DNA of 10,396 nucleotides, from contig VGDN01000028.1 in the NCBI GenBank assembly GCA_016869695.1, positions 1 through 10,396 on the forward strand, read 5' to 3'. This document shows positions 7,264 through 10,396 of this stretch, piece by piece (positions within the stretch are counted from its first letter, which is position 1; each line of letters starts with the position of its first letter). Source of the stretch: Alphaproteobacteria bacterium (GTDB taxonomy: Bacteria > Pseudomonadota > Alphaproteobacteria > Rickettsiales > UBA1997). The translations under genes were made by a program, and so were the position numbers. The notes under the pieces are model-generated. The model did not search any database. It was not told where the DNA came from and was given only the letters and a program-made list of their open reading frames with translations.

Positions 7264-7870
7264 TTGGAAAAATACCAATTTTCTTGAAGCCCAATTCCCG
7301 CGCGCGCTCAAGAATTTTCTGGCTCAAGCACAGGATTTGAGAGTTCGAAAAATATTCAAGGAGATTGTTCCTGGTGATCACCTGGTGAAAAATTTCGCAG
7401 CTGCGTTTGGAAAAAATCAGCACTTCATCGTAAGGAATTTTCTGGAAGTAGGTGGAGAAATTTTTGATCTCGTGAGTTTTGTAGACGAATACATCGCGGA
7501 TATTTGGGAATAGTTTAGCAAAATCGAAGCTGATGGTGGAGCCACGAAAATAAAGAATTAAGCCCGGTTCATCAGCGATTAAATCTTGCAGCGATTCGGC
7601 AGAGTTTTGCGGCGATAAAATGATATTTTGAAATCCTGTTCGACGAAGTTTTGCTGCTGTTTTTTCTCCAACCGTAAAAATTTTTGTCCCCTTTGCGATT
7701 CTGGATTCCTCTAAGGCAAAACAGGCATTGGCGCTGGTTACGATTGCCGCCGAAATCGGCTCAGAAATTCTTTCTACCACAAGTTGTTCGACGGTAAAAA
7801 GTGGCTCGTAAAAAATTTTAGCATTTGCTCTGGAGGCAGGAGCCAAGCGGGTAACTAAGATATTTTTCAT
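7256..7870 (-). CDS. hemD: Uroporphyrinogen-III synthase, short form
   Basis: Cytoplasmic enzyme that closes hydroxymethylbilane with inversion of ring D to give uroporphyrinogen III, the precursor of heme. Recognisable elements are the N-terminal strand NILVTRLAPASRANA (residues 3-17), AAIVTSANACFAL (about 41-53), IFTVGEKTAAKLRRTGF (about 64-80), GLILYFRG and VLIFSKRSCEIF. The order matches the two-lobed HemD fold. At 204 residues it is shorter than the usual 240-260: the region after strand 1 is compressed and the protein stops at GIFPND, without the usual last helix. The frame is intact, so this looks like a compact enzyme and not a pseudogene. It is first in the hemD-mic60-hemY unit and overlaps mic60 by 8 bp. 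hemC, commonly next to hemD, is absent here. A 153-bp palindrome begins 12 bp upstream of its ATG. Confidence 0.88.
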   Translation of the reverse strand: MKNILVTRLAPASRANAKIFYEPLFTVEQLVVERISEPISAAIVTSANACFALEESRIAKGTKIFTVGEKTAAKLRRTGFQNIILSPQNSAESLQDLIADEPGLILYFRGSTISFDFAKLFPNIRDVFVYKTHEIKNFSTYFQKIPYDEVLIFSKRSCEIFHQVITRNNLLEYFSNSQILCLSQKILERARELGFKKIGIFPND

Positions 7871-7881
7871 GCGAAAGATGT

Positions 7882-8034
7882 CGGGGACGCTCCGAATTTG
7901 AATTTTTTAGCTTTGAAATTTTGAGCGAAAATGAGGACGACGAAGCTAAGCTGTATAAGCACATACAGCGTGCTTCGCCGAGTCATTTGTGTCAAAATTC
8001 CAAAACTAAAAAATCCAAATTTGGAGCGTCCCCG
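7882..8034. repeat. 153-bp near-perfect palindrome in the hemD-sucC divergent gap
   Basis: The ends are perfect 12-bp inverted repeats, CGGGGACGCTCC (7882-7893) and its complement (8023-8034). Moving inward, the next 32 bases match the opposite arm at all but five positions; four of these are transitions, leaving G-U or A-C pairs in RNA. After a less regular zone the arms meet again through CGAAGC and GCTGTAT...ATACAGC (7950-7956 and 7963-7969), around a 6-base AAGCAC loop. The short plus-strand frame at 7931-8113 is an accident of this structure. It resembles a foldback or MITE-type element, or a very long RNA hairpin; no transposase or clear target duplication is seen. Confidence 0.8.
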
Positions 8035-8082
8035 GTATGTTGCTGAATTAAAATCGAAAACTACGCTGCCGAGCTCTCAGAT

Positions 8083-8150
8083 CCTAAATCTCAAATTTTT
8101 TATTCCCCCCTAAATCCCCCACAAGGGGGGCTTGGCCTAAATCCTAAATC
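8083..8150. repeat. Four CCTAAATC copies around a C/G inverted repeat upstream of sucC
   Basis: CCTAAATC occurs at 8083-8090, 8109-8116, 8136-8143 and 8143-8150, the last two sharing one base. Between copies two and three lies CCCCCACAAGGGGG (8116-8129), flanked by further C and G runs; this matches a common form of intergenic repeat (CCCCC...GGGGG beside TAAATC). The block ends 8 bp before the sucC start, so it would lie in the sucC leader. No other gene or convincing promoter is seen in the rest of this 288-bp gap. Confidence 0.65.
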
Positions 8151-8158
8151 CCTTCTCG

Positions 8159-9343
8159 ATGAATATTCACGAATACCAAGCCAAGGGCTTGCTTAAGAAA
8201 TTTGGTGTGGCGGTGCCAGAAGGACATCCAGCATTTTCTGTTCCCGAAGCGGTTGAAGCCGCGAAAGCATTGGAATCGGCAGATCACAAGGTTTTTGTGG
8301 TTAAGGCACAAATCCATGCCGGAGGCCGCGGCAAAGCAGGCGGGGTTAAGGTTGTAAAATCGACCGAAGAGGTGAGGGAGAAGGCACAACACATGCTGGG
8401 AATGAAGATGATTACACATCAAACCGGCCCAGAAGGAAAGATCGTCAAAAGGCTTTATGTTGAGTCCGGATCAAACATCAAAAAAGAATATTACCTCTCT
8501 GCCGTTGTTGATCGCAAAACCAAAACCATTACCTTCATGGCCTCAACCGAAGGTGGCGTTGAGATCGAAGAAGTAGCGACAACAACTCCAGAAAAAATCA
8601 TCTCGGTCAGAATCGATCCGGCCTCCGGGATTCAGGCCTGTCACGCACGCAAGCTGGGTTTTGCTTTAGGATTCAAGGGCGATCTTCTAAAGAAATTTTC
8701 GAAGCTGGTCTTCTCGCTCTACGATGCTTTCAACAAAACCGACGCCTCACAAATTGAGATCAATCCTTTGGTTGAGACTGCCGAGGGCGAAATCATCGCG
8801 CTCGATGCCAAGATTAACTTCGATGATAACGCGCTACATCGTCATGACAACATCCGCGAAATGCGCGACTTGGACGAAGAGGAGCCGCTCGAAATCGAAG
8901 CTTCAAAATATGATCTGAGCTACATCAAGATGGATGGCCAAATCGGCTGTATGGTCAACGGCGCCGGGCTTGCGATGGCAACGATGGACATTATCAAACT
9001 TTACGGCTCTTCTCCGGCAAACTTCCTAGATGTTGGTGGTGGCGCCACTCGCGAAAAAGTTACTGCCGCTTTCAAAATCATTTTGTCCGACAGCAGCGTG
9101 AGGGGAATTTTGGTGAATATTTTTGGCGGCATCATGCGTTGTGACGTCATCGCTAACGGCATTCTCGAAGCAGCAAAAGAAGTGAATCTAAGCGTGCCGC
9201 TCGTGGTTCGTCTTGAAGGAACAAATGTTGATCTCGGCAAGGATATTCTTGCCAAGTCTGGCCTCTCCATAATCGCTGCCAATGACTTGGCTGATGCCGC
9301 TGAAAAAATCGTCAAAGCAGTCAAAACTGCAGAATTAAACTAG
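8159..9343 (+). CDS. sucC: Succinyl-CoA synthetase (ADP-forming) beta subunit
   Basis: Beta subunit of the TCA enzyme that converts succinyl-CoA to succinate with formation of ATP (or GTP); it binds the nucleotide and succinate. At 394 residues it is of normal length. The start MNIHEYQAK is the family's invariant N-terminus. The ATP-grasp domain has [16 protein letters not shown] (49-64) and the metal ligands Asn202 and Asp216 in EINPLVET...LDAK. The CoA-ligase domain has FLDVGGGA (289-296), which binds the phosphate of phosphohistidine, and [11 protein letters not shown] (320-330). The frame is intact. No Shine-Dalgarno match precedes the ATG; a run of CCTAAATC repeats does. sucD starts 3 bp after its stop, so the two are co-translated from one mRNA in the equimolar ratio the complex needs. 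Confidence 0.98.
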   Translation: MNIHEYQAKGLLKKFGVAVPEGHPAFSVPEAVEAAKALESADHKVFVVKAQIHAGGRGKAGGVKVVKSTEEVREKAQHMLGMKMITHQTGPEGKIVKRLYVESGSNIKKEYYLSAVVDRKTKTITFMASTEGGVEIEEVATTTPEKIISVRIDPASGIQACHARKLGFALGFKGDLLKKFSKLVFSLYDAFNKTDASQIEINPLVETAEGEIIALDAKINFDDNALHRHDNIREMRDLDEEEPLEIEASKYDLSYIKMDGQIGCMVNGAGLAMATMDIIKLYGSSPANFLDVGGGATREKVTAAFKIILSDSSVRGILVNIFGGIMRCDVIANGILEAAKEVNLSVPLVVRLEGTNVDLGKDILAKSGLSIIAANDLADAAEKIVKAVKTAELN

Positions 9344-9346
9344 ACC

Positions 9347-10231
9347 ATGTCCGTACTCGTTAACAAAAATACCAAACTCATCTGCCAAGGATTTACCGGC
9401 TCGCAAGGCACTTTTCACTCCGAACAAGCAATCGCTTACGGAACTAGAATGGTCGGCGGAGTCACGCCAGGCAAGGGCGGAACTAAGCATCTTGATCTGC
9501 CAGTTTTTGACACTGTTTATGATGCTCGCAAAAAAACCGACTGCAACGCCTCAGTGATCTACGTGCCGCCACCATTCGCGGCTGACGCCATAATCGAAGC
9601 GATCGATGCTGAGATCGAACTCATCGTCTGCATCACCGAAGGCATTCCGGTACTTGATATGGTAAAGGTGAAGAAGGTTTTGATCGGCTCCAAATCTCGT
9701 CTCATCGGCCCTAATTGCCCAGGCGTAATCACTCCTGGCGAATGCAAAATCGGGATCATGCCTGGCCACATTCACAAGCGTGGCAAGGTTGGAATCGTAT
9801 CGCGCTCCGGCACACTGACTTACGAAGCAGTGTATCAAACAACTAAAGTCGGACTCGGCCAAACTACCTGCATCGGCATCGGCGGCGATCCGGTTAACGG
9901 CACCAACTTCATCGACTGCCTCGATATGTTCTTATCCGACCCCGAAACCGAAGCGATGATCATGATCGGCGAAATCGGCGGAACTGACGAAGAAGAGGCT
10001 GCGGACTTCCTTCGCCTTGAAGCAAAAAAAGGTCGCAAAAAACCAACAGTCGGCTTCATCGCCGGCCGCACCGCCCCTCCGGGACGTCGGATGGGTCACG
10101 CCGGCGCGATCATCTCTGGCGGCAAAGGCGGCGCTGAAGGAAAAATCGAAGCAATGAAGTCCGCAGGTGTTGTTGTAGCTGACAGCCCGGCAGCACTTGG
10201 GGAAACGATGCTTAAACTTTTAAAATCTTAA
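9347..10231 (+). CDS. sucD: Succinyl-CoA synthetase alpha subunit
   Basis: Alpha subunit, which binds CoA and carries the phosphorylated active-site histidine. The 294-residue length is normal. The Rossmann domain has the CoA loop [11 protein letters not shown] (14-24), followed by GGVTPGKGG (37-45). [14 protein letters not shown] (117-130) is the family signature. The catalytic histidine is His251 in [16 protein letters not shown], and Glu209 in GEIGG is the residue that positions it. All key residues are present. The ATG at 9347 follows the sucC stop by 3 bp and gives the standard N-terminus [14 protein letters not shown]. No Shine-Dalgarno match precedes it, in keeping with coupling to sucC. 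recA begins 37 bp downstream on the same strand, so read-through into recA is possible. Confidence 0.98.
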   Translation: MSVLVNKNTKLICQGFTGSQGTFHSEQAIAYGTRMVGGVTPGKGGTKHLDLPVFDTVYDARKKTDCNASVIYVPPPFAADAIIEAIDAEIELIVCITEGIPVLDMVKVKKVLIGSKSRLIGPNCPGVITPGECKIGIMPGHIHKRGKVGIVSRSGTLTYEAVYQTTKVGLGQTTCIGIGGDPVNGTNFIDCLDMFLSDPETEAMIMIGEIGGTDEEEAADFLRLEAKKGRKKPTVGFIAGRTAPPGRRMGHAGAIISGGKGGAEGKIEAMKSAGVVVADSPAALGETMLKLLKS

Positions 10232-10258
10232 CTAAACTTCACCCAACTTTAACTAAAC
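10228..10258. repeat. Ten-base direct repeat between sucD and recA
   Basis: TTAACTAAAC occurs at 10228-10237, covering the sucD stop codon, and again at 10249-10258, just before the recA ribosome site. The copies are 21 bp apart, two helical turns, which would suit a dimeric regulator on one face of the DNA. A chance duplication is also possible. The gap has no GTTC-N7-GTTC, the usual alphaproteobacterial LexA box. Confidence 0.45.
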
Positions 10259-10264
10259 AGGAGA
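10259..10264 (+). promoter_or_regulatory. Shine-Dalgarno site of recA
   Basis: AGGAGA lies 4 bases before the recA ATG and is the only strong ribosome-binding site seen before any gene in the window. It sets the recA start at 10269. Confidence 0.8.
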
Positions 10265-10268
10265 CCAC

Positions 10269-10396
10269 ATGAACGACCGTAAGAAAGCACTCGAAGCAGC
10301 ACTTTCACAAATCGACAAACAGTTCGGCAAAGGTTCGGCTATGAAGTTCGGACAGCGTCCGGTGATGGATATTGAGGTGATCCCGAGCGGTTCGCT
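10269..10396 (+). CDS. recA: Recombinase RecA, N-terminal fragment cut by window edge
   Basis: RecA forms the ATP-dependent filament on single-stranded DNA that drives strand exchange and triggers SOS cleavage of LexA. Only 42 codons are in the window. They read [20 protein letters not shown] and continue through KGSAMKFGQ to IEVIPSGS. This is the conserved N-terminal helix that packs on the neighbouring subunit, followed by the [10 protein letters not shown] signature and the IPSGS strand leading to the core domain. Walker A lies beyond the edge. A good AGGAGA precedes the ATG. It is 37 bp past sucD in the same direction, so it may share the sucCD transcript or have a promoter inside sucD. 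Confidence 0.95.
   Translation, partial: MNDRKKALEAALSQIDKQFGKGSAMKFGQRPVMDIEVIPSGS

Noticed and set aside
7139..7513. Plus-strand 124-codon frame
   Set aside because: It is antisense to the hemD-mic60 junction, both of which are supported by family features and coupling overlaps.
8040..8067. Possible sigma-70 promoter for sucC (TTGCTG, 16 bp, TACGCT)
   Set aside because: Both boxes match the consensus poorly and such matches are expected by chance in AT-leaning DNA.
7931..8113. Plus-strand 60-codon frame upstream of sucC
   Set aside because: It runs through the right arm of the long palindrome and into the repeat block, and its sequence is explained by those repeats.

Overview
The window reads as chromosomal DNA of an alphaproteobacterium. 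The strongest pointer is the tightly packed, overlapping trio hemD - mic60 (mitofilin-like) - hemY on the minus strand, an arrangement characteristic of that class. The YidC, SucC, SucD and RecA sequences fit. Below class level I cannot place it. The moderately AT-leaning bases, the palindromic intergenic elements and the shortened HemD would suit a reduced or host-associated lineage, but that is inference.

Layout from left to right. 1-1410 (minus) is the N-terminal 470 codons of the membrane insertase yidC, cut by the window edge. 1417-2330 (minus) is a two-gene unit: a zeta-toxin-like P-loop kinase and, overlapping its 3' end, a small gene that looks like a partner protein with an unrecognised C-terminal extension. 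2443-4956 (minus) is an 837-residue autotransporter with a beta-helix-like repeat passenger and a C-terminal beta-barrel ending in Phe. 5096-7870 (minus) is the hemY, mic60, hemD cluster, with hemD transcribed first. After a divergent gap, 8159-10231 (plus) carries sucC and sucD, the two subunits of succinyl-CoA synthetase. From 10269 to the right edge is the first 42 codons of recA. No tRNA, rRNA, CRISPR array or transposase is visible.

No gap between genes exceeds 300 bp, but the three gaps over 100 bp all hold inverted repeats: a REP-like palindrome (2365-2408), a nested element with 16-bp perfect arms (4991-5088), a 153-bp near-palindrome (7882-8034), and a C/G-run inverted repeat among four copies of CCTAAATC (8083-8150). 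These are the least explained parts of the window.

Functionally, SucCD supplies the substrate-level phosphorylation step of the TCA cycle. HemD makes the first macrocyclic tetrapyrrole, and Mic60 and HemY are inner-membrane proteins encoded with it. YidC inserts and folds inner-membrane proteins, and the autotransporter is a surface protein. I see no clearly new multi-gene system. The best candidates for novelty are the extended partner gene of the zeta-like kinase and the intergenic palindromes. Only recA has a clear Shine-Dalgarno sequence.
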